From a virus, in IMG/VR virus record IMGVR_UViG_3300048597_000384, positions 1-54,046 of that record: DNA of 54,046 nt. One strand, written 5' to 3'. Below the pieces are notes generated by a model that had not been told where the DNA came from, did no database searches, and saw only the letters and a program-made list of their open reading frames with translations. The stretch's first letter is position 1, and the number at the start of each line of letters is the position of its first letter. A program made the position numbers and the translations under genes. Below are positions 28,532-37,318 of this stretch, one piece after another.

Positions 28532-30424
28532 ATGGCGGCCGACCGCCAAGCCACGGTGCGCATCAGCGCCGACGGCGCGCAGGTCGTTACCACCTACGAG
28601 GCGATCGGCCAGTCGGCCACCCAGGCCGGGCAGCGGATCGAGGCCGCGACCGCCGCCGCCAACAGCTCGAGCGGCCGCTTCGCCCAGGGCCTGAGCAACG
28701 CCTTCGGCACGGCCCGCAAGAACGTCGCCAACCTCAGCTTCCAGCTGCAGGACGTGGCGGTGCAGCTGCAGGGCGGTGCGAACCCGCTCACCGTGCTGGT
28801 CCAGCAGGGCACCCAGATCGCGAGCGTGTTCGGCCCGGCGGGTGCGGTGGTCGGTGCCGTGGGCGCCGGCCTGGGCCTGATGGCCGGCTACTTCCTGAGT
28901 GCTGCCGACGACGCCGAGACGGCCAAGGAAGAGACCTACAACTTCGGCGACGCGCTGAGCTTCCTGGGCGACACGGCCGTGGCCACGGCCGGCGAGATCG
29001 CCAAGCTCACCGGGGAGTACCGCAAGGCCAGTGCCGCCAGCCAGGAGCTCACCCGACTCAACCTGGAGCGGCAGCAGCGCGAACTCGAAGCACAGCTCGA
29101 GGGCTCGCGCGGGCAAGCCTCGCAGCTGCTGGGCCAGCTCCCCTCGCAGCGCTTCGAGACGGTGACCGGCGGGTTCCTGGTCGAGGGCCGACCGCAGGCC
29201 TACGAGGACACGATCCAGGCCAACATCGACGCGGTGCGGAAGTTCGCCGAGAGCGGCTCGCTGGTGGGTGCCGCGCGTGACCTCGACCAGCTCGCCAAGC
29301 GGGCGGAAGAGGCCGGCAACACCGAACTGCGCGACCTGGCCAACCGCCTCCTCGACGTCGCGAGCGCAGGTGCCGAGACCGAAGCGCAGCTGCAGACCGT
29401 GGGCGACCAGATCCAGGCGCTTGCCGGCGCCACCGGCGAGGGCAGCCAGGGCTTTCCGGTCTCCCTGCAGCGGCAGTTCGGGCCGGATGCCGACAAGCCG
29501 GCGCGCGCGCCGTCCTCGCGTGGCGCGCGCAGTGCCGAAGCGGCCGCCAAGAAGGCCGCGGCGGACACCGCGCGGGCGGCCAAGATCGAGGCGGCGGAAG
29601 AGAAGCGCCGCTACGAGCTGGTGGTCGAGCAGATCAACGACGGTGCCGATGCGAAGTACGCCGCCGACGTGGCCGCGGCCGAGCGGCGCCGGGACTTCAC
29701 GCTGCAGACGCTCGCCGAGGAAGAGGAGCGGCTGAAGAAGAACCCGGCCGAATACTACCGACTGACCGGCGACACCGACCTGGCATCGACCTATAACCCG
29801 CTCGTCGGCGCGGCGGACGCCTTCCGCAAGCTGTCGGACGAAAGCCAGCAGTACGGCAAGATCATCGGCGACAGCATCGCTGCCGGTGCCCAGGTGGCCT
29901 CGCAGGCAATCAGCGCCTTCGTGCTCGAGGGCAAGTCCGGGATCGCCGACCTCGCCAAGACCGTGGCGGACCAGCTGCTGACCGGGGCACTGAGCATCTT
30001 CATCAACGGCATCGTGGGTGCCGGCGGAAGTGCCCTGACCAATTATCTGGCCGGCCCGTCGACCGCCGGCGCCACCGGCGCCTCGCCGCTCACCTATGGC
30101 GGCCCGCGGGCGGCTGGCGGGCCGGTGCGCGGGGACCGCTGGTACTGGGTCGGCGAGAACGGGCCGGAGCGGTTCGTGCCGGACGGGGCAGGGCAGGTGG
30201 AGCCGATGGGCCGCGGCGGCGGCGGTGGCGGGACCACGGTCCAGGTGATCGACCAGCGCGGCCAGAACGCGCCGCCGGTCGAGACGCAGCGCAGCACCGG
30301 CCCGGACGGGCGCGAGCAGATCCGCCTGATCGTGCGGGCCGAGGTGAACCAGGCGCTTGCATCGGGGGCGCACGACAAGGCCCTGCGCGGCCGGTTCGGC
30401 ATGAAGCCGGCGCTGCAGCGGTGA
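28532..30424 (+). CDS. tail tape measure protein
   Basis: 630 residues. A glycine/alanine-rich hydrophobic centre (QGTQIASVFGPAGAVVGAVG, about 90-120), a long alpha-helical region from 130 to 440, and a C-terminal glycine-rich part with RWYWVGENGPERFVPDG are typical for tape measure proteins. By the known relation of about 0.15 nm per residue, the tail would be near 95 nm; that is an estimate. It lies directly after the GT chaperone pair. Confidence 0.92.
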   Translation: MAADRQATVRISADGAQVVTTYEAIGQSATQAGQRIEAATAAANSSSGRFAQGLSNAFGTARKNVANLSFQLQDVAVQLQGGANPLTVLVQQGTQIASVFGPAGAVVGAVGAGLGLMAGYFLSAADDAETAKEETYNFGDALSFLGDTAVATAGEIAKLTGEYRKASAASQELTRLNLERQQRELEAQLEGSRGQASQLLGQLPSQRFETVTGGFLVEGRPQAYEDTIQANIDAVRKFAESGSLVGAARDLDQLAKRAEEAGNTELRDLANRLLDVASAGAETEAQLQTVGDQIQALAGATGEGSQGFPVSLQRQFGPDADKPARAPSSRGARSAEAAAKKAAADTARAAKIEAAEEKRRYELVVEQINDGADAKYAADVAAAERRRDFTLQTLAEEEERLKKNPAEYYRLTGDTDLASTYNPLVGAADAFRKLSDESQQYGKIIGDSIAAGAQVASQAISAFVLEGKSGIADLAKTVADQLLTGALSIFINGIVGAGGSALTNYLAGPSTAGATGASPLTYGGPRAAGGPVRGDRWYWVGENGPERFVPDGAGQVEPMGRGGGGGGTTVQVIDQRGQNAPPVETQRSTGPDGREQIRLIVRAEVNQALASGAHDKALRGRFGMKPALQR

Positions 30425-30435
30425 GGTGCTGAACC

Positions 30436-30795
30436 GTGGCGGTGTGGCCTGCCGGCCTGCCGAAATACCCGCTGCAGGACGGCTTCAGCTTTGCCGAGCC
30501 CAACGGGCTGATCAGCTCGCCGATGGACCAGGGCCCGCCCAAGGTCCGCCGGCGCTTCACCGCAACCCTGGCCCGCTGCCAGTGCAGCTGGAAGCTCACC
30601 GAGGCCCAGCTCGCCATCCTGCGCGGCTTCGTCATCGACGATCTGGCCGGCGGTGCCTTGAGCTTCACCTGGTGGTACCCGCTCTCGACCGTCGAGCTCG
30701 AGTGCTCGGCGCGGTTCGGCCCCGAGGGGCTGCCGGTCTACAGCCCGGCCGGTGCCCGGTGGCTGGCCACGGCCGAAGTGTGGATCCTGCCGTGA
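30436..30795 (+). CDS. minor tail protein (tail-tip module)
   Basis: 119 residues, GTG 30436. A beta-rich protein with WPAGLPKYPLQDGFSF at the start, a FTATLARCQCSWKLTEAQL middle and a WWYPLSTVE element. It lies directly after the tape measure, where the distal-tail or hub-type proteins are located. Family membership not certain. Confidence 0.65.
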   Translation: MAVWPAGLPKYPLQDGFSFAEPNGLISSPMDQGPPKVRRRFTATLARCQCSWKLTEAQLAILRGFVIDDLAGGALSFTWWYPLSTVELECSARFGPEGLPVYSPAGARWLATAEVWILP

Positions 30796-30814
30796 GGCCC
30801 CGCCGGTGAGGTCG

Positions 30815-31309
30815 ATGGCGGCGGCCCTGCGCCAGGCCATGATGGCCCCGGACACCGCGGTGGTGCCCTTGTGCCTGCTGACCATCACGCACCCCTCGCT
30901 GGCCGTGCCCATCCGGCTGTGCAACGACGCGGTGAGTGCGGTCTCCGGCGTCACCAACGTGGTGCGCGGCGGGCAGACCTACGTCGCCTACCCGTTCGAC
31001 ATCGTGCTGCCCAGCGACACCGACGAAGGGCCGCCGCGGGCGCGGCTGACCGTCGACAACGTGGCCCGCGAGATCGTCCAGCTGGTGCGCTCGGCCGCAC
31101 CCGCCCCGGAAGTCACGATCGACATCGTCAACGCCGCTGCACCGGACGATGCGGCAGCGACCTTCGGCCCATTCAAGTTCGGGACGCCGGAATATGACGA
31201 CTACCAGGTCACCACCGACCTGGTGATCGCCGACAACACGCTCGAGCCCTACCCGTACAAGCGCTACTCGGCGGAGCATTTCCCTGCGCTGTACCGGCAG
31301 CTGTCGTGA
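30815..31309 (+). CDS. DUF1833 family tail protein
   Basis: 164 residues. A central YVAYPFDIVLPSDTDEGPPR stretch and the ITHPSLAVPIRLCNDA motif match DUF1833, a family always found in phage tail operons. It probably belongs to the tail tip. ATG 30815 is chosen with GGTGAGG upstream; GTG 30806 is an alternative. Its stop overlaps the peptidase start (GTGA). Confidence 0.8.
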   Translation: MAAALRQAMMAPDTAVVPLCLLTITHPSLAVPIRLCNDAVSAVSGVTNVVRGGQTYVAYPFDIVLPSDTDEGPPRARLTVDNVAREIVQLVRSAAPAPEVTIDIVNAAAPDDAAATFGPFKFGTPEYDDYQVTTDLVIADNTLEPYPYKRYSAEHFPALYRQLS

Positions 31310-31866
31310 TCGACTCCTGCCCCTATGTCGGCCTGGCCTACCGACGGGGCGGGCGGGAGAGGCCGGCGGTCGACTGCTGGGGGCTGGTCCGGCTGGTCTA
31401 TCGCGAGCAGCTCGGGATCGAGCTGGATCCGCACGCCACCGATCCGGATCTGGGGCGGGCGATCGTGGCGGAGCGGTCGGCCTGGGCGGCCGTGCCCCCG
31501 GCCTCGGCCAAGCCGGGCGACGTGGTGCTGGTCAAGCGGCCCGGGCAGCCCTTCCATGTCGGCGTGCTCCTGGCCGGCCGGCGGCTGCTGCATGCCGATG
31601 AGCCCTTCGGCGTCGCCGTCGAGCGGGTCGACCGTGTGCTCGGCAGTGTCGAGTTCTGGCGCCATCCTGCCCTCGCGGCAGGTGATCCTGTCGCATCGGC
31701 CGCACCCGTTCCGGCTGACCCGCGAGACGATCGAGATCCCGGCCGGGCTGACCCTGGGCGAGATGATCGAGATTGCCCAGCCGGACCCGGTGCTGCGGTC
31801 CTGCATGGAGGTGCGGATCGCGGGCCGTCGCTGGCCCAACTCGACGTGGCGCCATGCCCGGCCTAA
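31306..31866 (+). CDS. NlpC/P60 phage cell-wall peptidase
   Basis: Residues 1-120 are an NlpC/P60 domain with Cys24 (DCWGLV), His84 (FHVGVLL) and His96, the expected triad order. It sits at the tail tip and cuts peptidoglycan peptides during DNA entry. From about residue 124 on, the frame becomes Pro/Asp/Arg-rich and covers the same DNA as the start of gpJ in another frame, so the C-terminal 60 residues may be a run-on rather than a functional domain. Typical family members end near residue 140. Confidence 0.85.
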   Translation: MIDSCPYVGLAYRRGGRERPAVDCWGLVRLVYREQLGIELDPHATDPDLGRAIVAERSAWAAVPPASAKPGDVVLVKRPGQPFHVGVLLAGRRLLHADEPFGVAVERVDRVLGSVEFWRHPALAAGDPVASAAPVPADPRDDRDPGRADPGRDDRDCPAGPGAAVLHGGADRGPSLAQLDVAPCPA

Positions 31867-34800
31867 GCCAGGCGTGCTCATCGACATGGTGCCGCTGCCG
31901 CAGGGCGGCGGCGACACGCTGCGCCTGGTGCTTACCATCGCGGTGGTGGCCCTGGCCGTGGCGGCCACGGGCGGGATAGCGGGCCTGGGCGTGTTCGCGG
32001 CCGGCGGAGCGCTTGCCGGCTGGGGTGCGGTGGCGGGAGCGGTCGGCGGGGCGCTGATCAGCACGGTGGGCATGCTGGCGATCAATGCCCTGGTGCCGCC
32101 GGCCCAGGCGCAGATCAACCAGGGCCTGGGCGCCACCTCGGTCACCTATTCGATCGAGGGGGCCAGCAACCGGGCGCGGCCGGACCAGCCGATCCCGCGC
32201 GTGCTCGGCAGGCACCGCTACGTGGCCGACCTGGCGGCACCCTGGGTCACCGAGCTCGACGATCAGGACGAGTACCTGCACGGCATCCTGTGCTGGGGCT
32301 ATGGGCCGGCGAGCGTCTCGGAGATCAAGATCGGCGACACGCCGATCGAGAACTTCCAGGGTGTGCAGCTCGAGCACTATCTGGGCGACAGCGACACCCC
32401 GCCGGCCTTCACGCTCTACCCCAACCAGGTGGCGCTGACCCAGGTGGCCTCGGCGCTGCGCCAGGGTACCAGGGTCCGGCGCACCACCGACACGGCCACG
32501 GCCTACGCGCTCCTGGTCTTCCAGTTCCGGACCGGGGCCATCTCGGTCTCCAGCTCGACCGGCGACCAGCTCGGCGTCGAGGTGAACCTGCGCTACCGCT
32601 GGCGGGCGGTGGGCGGGACCTGGAGTGCGGAAGAGGACTGGCCGATGGGCGGCAAGTCCAGCTCGCCCATCAAGCGGTCGCGCCGGATCGCCTTCCCGGC
32701 CGAGGGCGAATACGAGATCGAGGTCTGGCGGACCACGGCCGACTCGACCAGCGACAACCTCATCAACGCGGTGCACTGGGAGGTCCTGAAATCCGGGAAC
32801 TACCAGGCGCCGCTGCGGGGCATCCTGGGCGTGGTGTTCACCGCGATCCGGATCAAAGCCACCGACCAGCTCAACGGCGTGATCCAGGATCTCTCGGGCC
32901 TGGTCTCCAGCTACGCCATCGCCTGGAACGGCTCGACGTGGATCTATGGCCCGACCGCCCAGCCGGCGGCCCTGTTCCGCAGCGTGCTGCAGGGCCGGGC
33001 CGCCAAGAGCCCGCTGGCCGACGCCAAGATCGACCTTGCCCAGCTGCAGCACTGGGCGGAGCACACCGTGCCGCGCGGCTACGAGTGCGAGCTCGTGGTC
33101 GACCGCGAGCTGAGCCTGGGCGAAACGCTGGATCTGATCGCCGCCACCGGCCGGGCCGCCAAGCTGCAGGTGGACGGCCGCTGGTCGGTGGCGATCGACG
33201 AGCCCAAGAGCGTGCCCGCCCAGCTGTTCACCGCGCGCAACATGCGCGGGTTCCGCGGCCGCCGGCTGTTCGTCGAGGAGCCGCACGCGCTGCGGGTCAG
33301 GTTCGTCGACCGGACCGCCGGCTACACCCAGCAGACGCGACTGGTCTATGCCGACGGCTACAGCGAGGCCAATGCCAGCCTGATCGAGGATGCCGAGTTC
33401 CCCGGCGTCACCAACCCGGCCCTGATCCACGTGTTCGGCCGGATGCGCCTGGCCGAGGGGCGGCTGCGCGCGGAGACCTACACCGCCGAGGTGGATTTCG
33501 AGCACCTGGTGTGCACCCGCGGCGACCTGGTGCTGGTGCAGCACTCGGCCCCGCTATGGGGCCTGGGCTCGGGCCGGGTGAAGAGCCTGGTGCTGGACGG
33601 GACGAACATCGTGGCCGTCGTGCTCGACGAGCGGCTGGTGTTCGACGGGACCGCTGCCGACTACGTGATCCGGATCCGCCGTGCCGACACCAGCCTGTTC
33701 TTCAGCGACATCCACGATCCGGTCGGCGAGGCCGACGCGGTCTACCTGAATCCGGCGGTGCCGGCGGCGAGTGCGGGCATCGCCGCCGGCGACCTGGCGT
33801 CGATCGGGATCCGCGACCGCGACGCGGTGCCCTTGCTGATCCGCTCGATCGAGCCCTCGGGCGACCTTGCCGCCCAGGTGAGCTTCATCCCGTACGCGCC
33901 GGAGATCTTCGCGGCCGCGAGCGGCCCGATCCCGCCCTGGAACCCGAACATCAGCCCGCCCACCGGGTCGCGCGCGCCGATCATCGAGGCGGTGGTCTCG
34001 GGCGAGGCCACGGGTGTGCGCAACGCCGACGGCTCGCTCACCTCGCGGGTCCTGGTGCGGCTGGCCAATGACGGCTCGCGGCCGCTGGCGACCATCGCGG
34101 GCCTGGAGCTCGCCTGGAAGGCCTTCGACGACAGCGGCCCGTTCCTGATCCAGCAGGCCCCGGCCGACGCCAGCCAGGTGGCGATCACCGAGGCCGCCCC
34201 CGGGGCCATCATCCGCATCGCCGCCCGGTTCCGCCTGTTCAGCGGGCATGGGGCCTGGTCGGGCGAGGTGCAGCACCTGGTGGTGGGGCCGACCCTGCCG
34301 CCGCTCGACGTCAAGGGCCTGATCATCGATGGCGTGTTCCTGCGCTGGATCCACACCAGCGGGAAGGACCATCGCGGCTTCCTCCTGAAATGGGCGCCCA
34401 GCGTGGGCCAGCCCTGGGAGGAATGTGCCGACGTCACCGACGAGGTCGTGACACAGCTCGAGTTCCCGACCGCGGGCCTGCCGGACCAGACCAAGCAGGT
34501 GCTGATCAAGGCCGTGACCGTCCACGGCGTCGAGAGCGTCACGCCGGCACGGGCCACCGCCCCGGCGGGCTTCGCCTTCGCGCGGGTCAATCTCGGCAGC
34601 GACAGCCTGCGCGGCCGCGGCTGGCCGGGGAACATCCTCAACGCCCAGCGGATCGGCGGGGCCATCGTCGGCCTGGACAATTCGGAGTGGCTCGGTGCCG
34701 GCGGCATGTGGCTCGAGCCCGGGTCGAACCTGTGGCTGGAGCCGGACTGGGCCGAGGTCAGCTACATCTGCAACGTCTACACGCCGACCACACTGCTGCG

Positions 34801-35332
34801 CACCGACCGGATCTTTCTCGACCACGACATCCAGGGCGACTTCCGGCTCGACTATCGCTGGGGCACCGCTGACCTCGCCTTCGCGGCCTTCGTCGATCCC
34901 GTCCCCGACGCGCTGCTGACCGGCAACTTCAACGACCCGGTGGGTGCAGCCGTCGACGAGGAGGTGCTGCTGGTCTGGCGCCCGTGGCGCCAGGGCATCC
35001 CGGCGCTGCCCGACCAGCCGCTGCAGCTGCGGGTGATCATCGCCGGCGGCGGTGCCCTGCAGCCGATCCTGCGCGAGCTTAGCCTGCGGTTCGACGCCGA
35101 GGAAATCCAGGAGACCTTCAGCAGTCTCCCGATCGGCCCGGCCAGCACGTTCGTGCCCAAGCAGCGGACCTATCGGCGCATCGCCTACGTGCTGGGCAGC
35201 ATCAACGGCGGCGGGACGGCCAGCACGTTCGTGGTCGACGGCAAGGCCCCCGGTGCGATCCGGGTCAGCCTGCGCGATGCGGCCGGCACCAGCGTCGCGG
35301 GCTTCGCCGACGTGCGCATCGGAGGTGGGTGA
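31682..35332 (+). CDS. tail tip attachment protein (gpJ-like)
   Basis: 1216 residues, close to lambda gpJ (1132). N-terminal RLTRETIEIPAGLTLGEM is a gpI/gpJ-type start, followed by two hydrophobic helices at about 78-145, then gpJ domains with VLGRHRYVADLAAPWV, and AIAWNGSTWIYGPTAQPAALF. The C-terminal third has fibronectin-like modules. I chose GTG 31682 because the sequence looks like a real protein from there on; it overlaps the peptidase frame. gpJ forms the central hub and contacts the host. Confidence 0.88.
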   Translation: MILSHRPHPFRLTRETIEIPAGLTLGEMIEIAQPDPVLRSCMEVRIAGRRWPNSTWRHARPKPGVLIDMVPLPQGGGDTLRLVLTIAVVALAVAATGGIAGLGVFAAGGALAGWGAVAGAVGGALISTVGMLAINALVPPAQAQINQGLGATSVTYSIEGASNRARPDQPIPRVLGRHRYVADLAAPWVTELDDQDEYLHGILCWGYGPASVSEIKIGDTPIENFQGVQLEHYLGDSDTPPAFTLYPNQVALTQVASALRQGTRVRRTTDTATAYALLVFQFRTGAISVSSSTGDQLGVEVNLRYRWRAVGGTWSAEEDWPMGGKSSSPIKRSRRIAFPAEGEYEIEVWRTTADSTSDNLINAVHWEVLKSGNYQAPLRGILGVVFTAIRIKATDQLNGVIQDLSGLVSSYAIAWNGSTWIYGPTAQPAALFRSVLQGRAAKSPLADAKIDLAQLQHWAEHTVPRGYECELVVDRELSLGETLDLIAATGRAAKLQVDGRWSVAIDEPKSVPAQLFTARNMRGFRGRRLFVEEPHALRVRFVDRTAGYTQQTRLVYADGYSEANASLIEDAEFPGVTNPALIHVFGRMRLAEGRLRAETYTAEVDFEHLVCTRGDLVLVQHSAPLWGLGSGRVKSLVLDGTNIVAVVLDERLVFDGTAADYVIRIRRADTSLFFSDIHDPVGEADAVYLNPAVPAASAGIAAGDLASIGIRDRDAVPLLIRSIEPSGDLAAQVSFIPYAPEIFAAASGPIPPWNPNISPPTGSRAPIIEAVVSGEATGVRNADGSLTSRVLVRLANDGSRPLATIAGLELAWKAFDDSGPFLIQQAPADASQVAITEAAPGAIIRIAARFRLFSGHGAWSGEVQHLVVGPTLPPLDVKGLIIDGVFLRWIHTSGKDHRGFLLKWAPSVGQPWEECADVTDEVVTQLEFPTAGLPDQTKQVLIKAVTVHGVESVTPARATAPAGFAFARVNLGSDSLRGRGWPGNILNAQRIGGAIVGLDNSEWLGAGGMWLEPGSNLWLEPDWAEVSYICNVYTPTTLLRTDRIFLDHDIQGDFRLDYRWGTADLAFAAFVDPVPDALLTGNFNDPVGAAVDEEVLLVWRPWRQGIPALPDQPLQLRVIIAGGGALQPILRELSLRFDAEEIQETFSSLPIGPASTFVPKQRTYRRIAYVLGSINGGGTASTFVVDGKAPGAIRVSLRDAAGTSVAGFADVRIGGG

Positions 35333-37318
35333 ATGAGCACGGCTGCAGTTGTTCCCGCCGACGTGGTGTGGGCGGAAGAGCCGCGCTCGCCGTCGCTGGG
35401 CGTGGCCTACCAGGTGTGGGAGGCCCTCTACCGGATGCTGCTGGCGGACCAGCTCCCGCCGGAAGAGATCCGGATCGCCGAAGGCGTGGCAGTCCTGTCC
35501 GCGGCCTCGCAGGCGCGGCTGATCCCGCAGGTCGACGACGAGCCGGACGAGCTGACCTCGATCGACCTCAGCTCGGTGGGCCTCGGCCGCATCATCCGGC
35601 TGTCCTGCCTGGATACCGGCGACAGCGGCGCGCCCCCGGCGATCACCGTGCGCCACAAGGCAGCCGGCATCATCAACAGCGGCGAGCTGGTGCTCGCCGA
35701 CGGTGCCGACATCGTCCTGACCAGCCCTGCGGAATGGCTGTGGCTGCAGCGGCTCGACAGCCAGTTCGTGCAGATCCTGCCCATCGGCGCCGGCCGGCTC
35801 GGCCGGCTCAGCCAGAACCTGGACATGCAGGGCTACGCCGCGTTCGGCGGGGCCTACTTCCTCGACAGCCACGCGGACTCGGCCCGGACCATCACGACTG
35901 CCCACCGCGGCAAGCAGCAGGTGAACACGATCTCCTGCGTCTACACCCTGCCGATGGCGCAGCCGACCGACGGCACCGCCTGGAAGCCCGGCGACTTCGT
36001 CCTGTTCCGGCAGGAAGCGGCGGCCTGCAGCTTCGTGACCTCGCTGGGCTCCACGCCGCGCAACCTCGACAATCACGACCGCGGCCGCGGCGTCGGGGCC
36101 AAGATGGAATGCGAGCTGATCCGGGTCTCGCCCACCTTCCTGTGGCAGCTGGCCGGGCAGACGCAGGCGGCGGGCGGGTCACCGGTCCCAACCGAGCGCA
36201 CCTTCCTGACCGCGGTGTCGACCAGCACGATCAGCACCGACGCCGCCTCGACGGCGTGGAAGAACGCGCTCTCCCTGGCCCATACACCGGGGGCAAGCGA
36301 GCGCTGGCTCTACCTTGCGCATGGCGGGTTCAAGTCCAGCTCGTCGCAGAGCAACACCGGCGGCGAGCTGCGCTTTCGGCGCCTGGAAGCCGCGGCGGGG
36401 CCGCAGCTGGGTGCCCCGCGCTATTCCACGCACCAGTCCGGCATGCTGATGATGACGGCCGCCGAGTATGGCGGCAGCCCCGGCGCCCAGTCGATCGACC
36501 TCGACATCAAGGTCGGCAACGGGACCTATTCGGCCTCGCTGGTGTTGCCGCAGATCGTCGGCATCCGGCTGGAAGCCGACGAGTTCCTCGAGCAGGCGGC
36601 GGGGGCGGACAACAACCTGACCTCGACCACCTATGTGGACCTGCTCACGCTGACCGAGACCTTCGCCGCCGACGACTACTATGTTTTCGCCTGGGGCGAC
36701 TATGCCTCGGTCGACGTCGGCGGTGTGACCATGGCGGTCGATGTCGACGGTGTGCTGCGCCACGAGAAGGCCTTGGGCCGCAACACCGTGCTCAACGGCT
36801 ATTACGGCGTGCTGCACCCGGTGACCTTCACCGCCGGCAGCAAGACCATCAAGCTCAAGGGCAAATCGAACGGGTCGTGGAACTCGACCGTGAAGAACAT
36901 GGGCATCTGCGTCCTGCGCAAGAGCAATTTCGAGGACACGGCCTCGATCAACAACAACGACCCGGCGACCACCTCGGCCACCGCGTATCAGGATTTCGTC
37001 ACCACGTCGAAGACGCTGCTGGACGGGTGGGACTACCTGGTGCTGGCCGACCTGGACACCAAGCTCGACATCGAGGGCTCCACCCCCTTGGTCAAGGCGC
37101 AGATGGTGCGCAACGGCAGCAGGCTTGGCCAGGAGAGCCGCGGCGTCCCCAGGACCGGCGGGCAGTACGTGCCGTGCAGCGCCGGCTTCATGGCGACGGT
37201 GACCAAGGCGCTCGAGGAAGACGCCTTCGCGCTGCAGTACGCCAGCGGCCGCAGCACCGAGACGGCCGAGGGCAAGGAAGGCACCCTCCTGCTGCTGGCC
37301 CTGGCGCGCACCGCCTGA
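35333..37318 (+). CDS. tail fibre protein 1
   Basis: 661 residues starting at ATG 35333, immediately after the gpJ stop. The N-terminal part is helical (VWEALYRMLLADQLP), then beta-strand-rich repeats; the C-terminal part contains the YYVFAWGDYASVDVGG and NGYYGVLHPVTF strands typical of fibre proteins. No enzymatic motif. It probably attaches next to gpJ and contributes to adsorption; the receptor is unknown. The stop overlaps the next start (TGATG). Confidence 0.7.
   Translation: MSTAAVVPADVVWAEEPRSPSLGVAYQVWEALYRMLLADQLPPEEIRIAEGVAVLSAASQARLIPQVDDEPDELTSIDLSSVGLGRIIRLSCLDTGDSGAPPAITVRHKAAGIINSGELVLADGADIVLTSPAEWLWLQRLDSQFVQILPIGAGRLGRLSQNLDMQGYAAFGGAYFLDSHADSARTITTAHRGKQQVNTISCVYTLPMAQPTDGTAWKPGDFVLFRQEAAACSFVTSLGSTPRNLDNHDRGRGVGAKMECELIRVSPTFLWQLAGQTQAAGGSPVPTERTFLTAVSTSTISTDAASTAWKNALSLAHTPGASERWLYLAHGGFKSSSSQSNTGGELRFRRLEAAAGPQLGAPRYSTHQSGMLMMTAAEYGGSPGAQSIDLDIKVGNGTYSASLVLPQIVGIRLEADEFLEQAAGADNNLTSTTYVDLLTLTETFAADDYYVFAWGDYASVDVGGVTMAVDVDGVLRHEKALGRNTVLNGYYGVLHPVTFTAGSKTIKLKGKSNGSWNSTVKNMGICVLRKSNFEDTASINNNDPATTSATAYQDFVTTSKTLLDGWDYLVLADLDTKLDIEGSTPLVKAQMVRNGSRLGQESRGVPRTGGQYVPCSAGFMATVTKALEEDAFALQYASGRSTETAEGKEGTLLLLALARTA

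Noticed and set aside
35333-37317. Upstream part of the long plus-strand frame that ends at 40818
   Set aside because: Before 37318 this frame is Arg/Pro/Gly-rich and overlaps fibre gene 35333-37318; the real gene begins at ATG 37318 with TGATG overlap.
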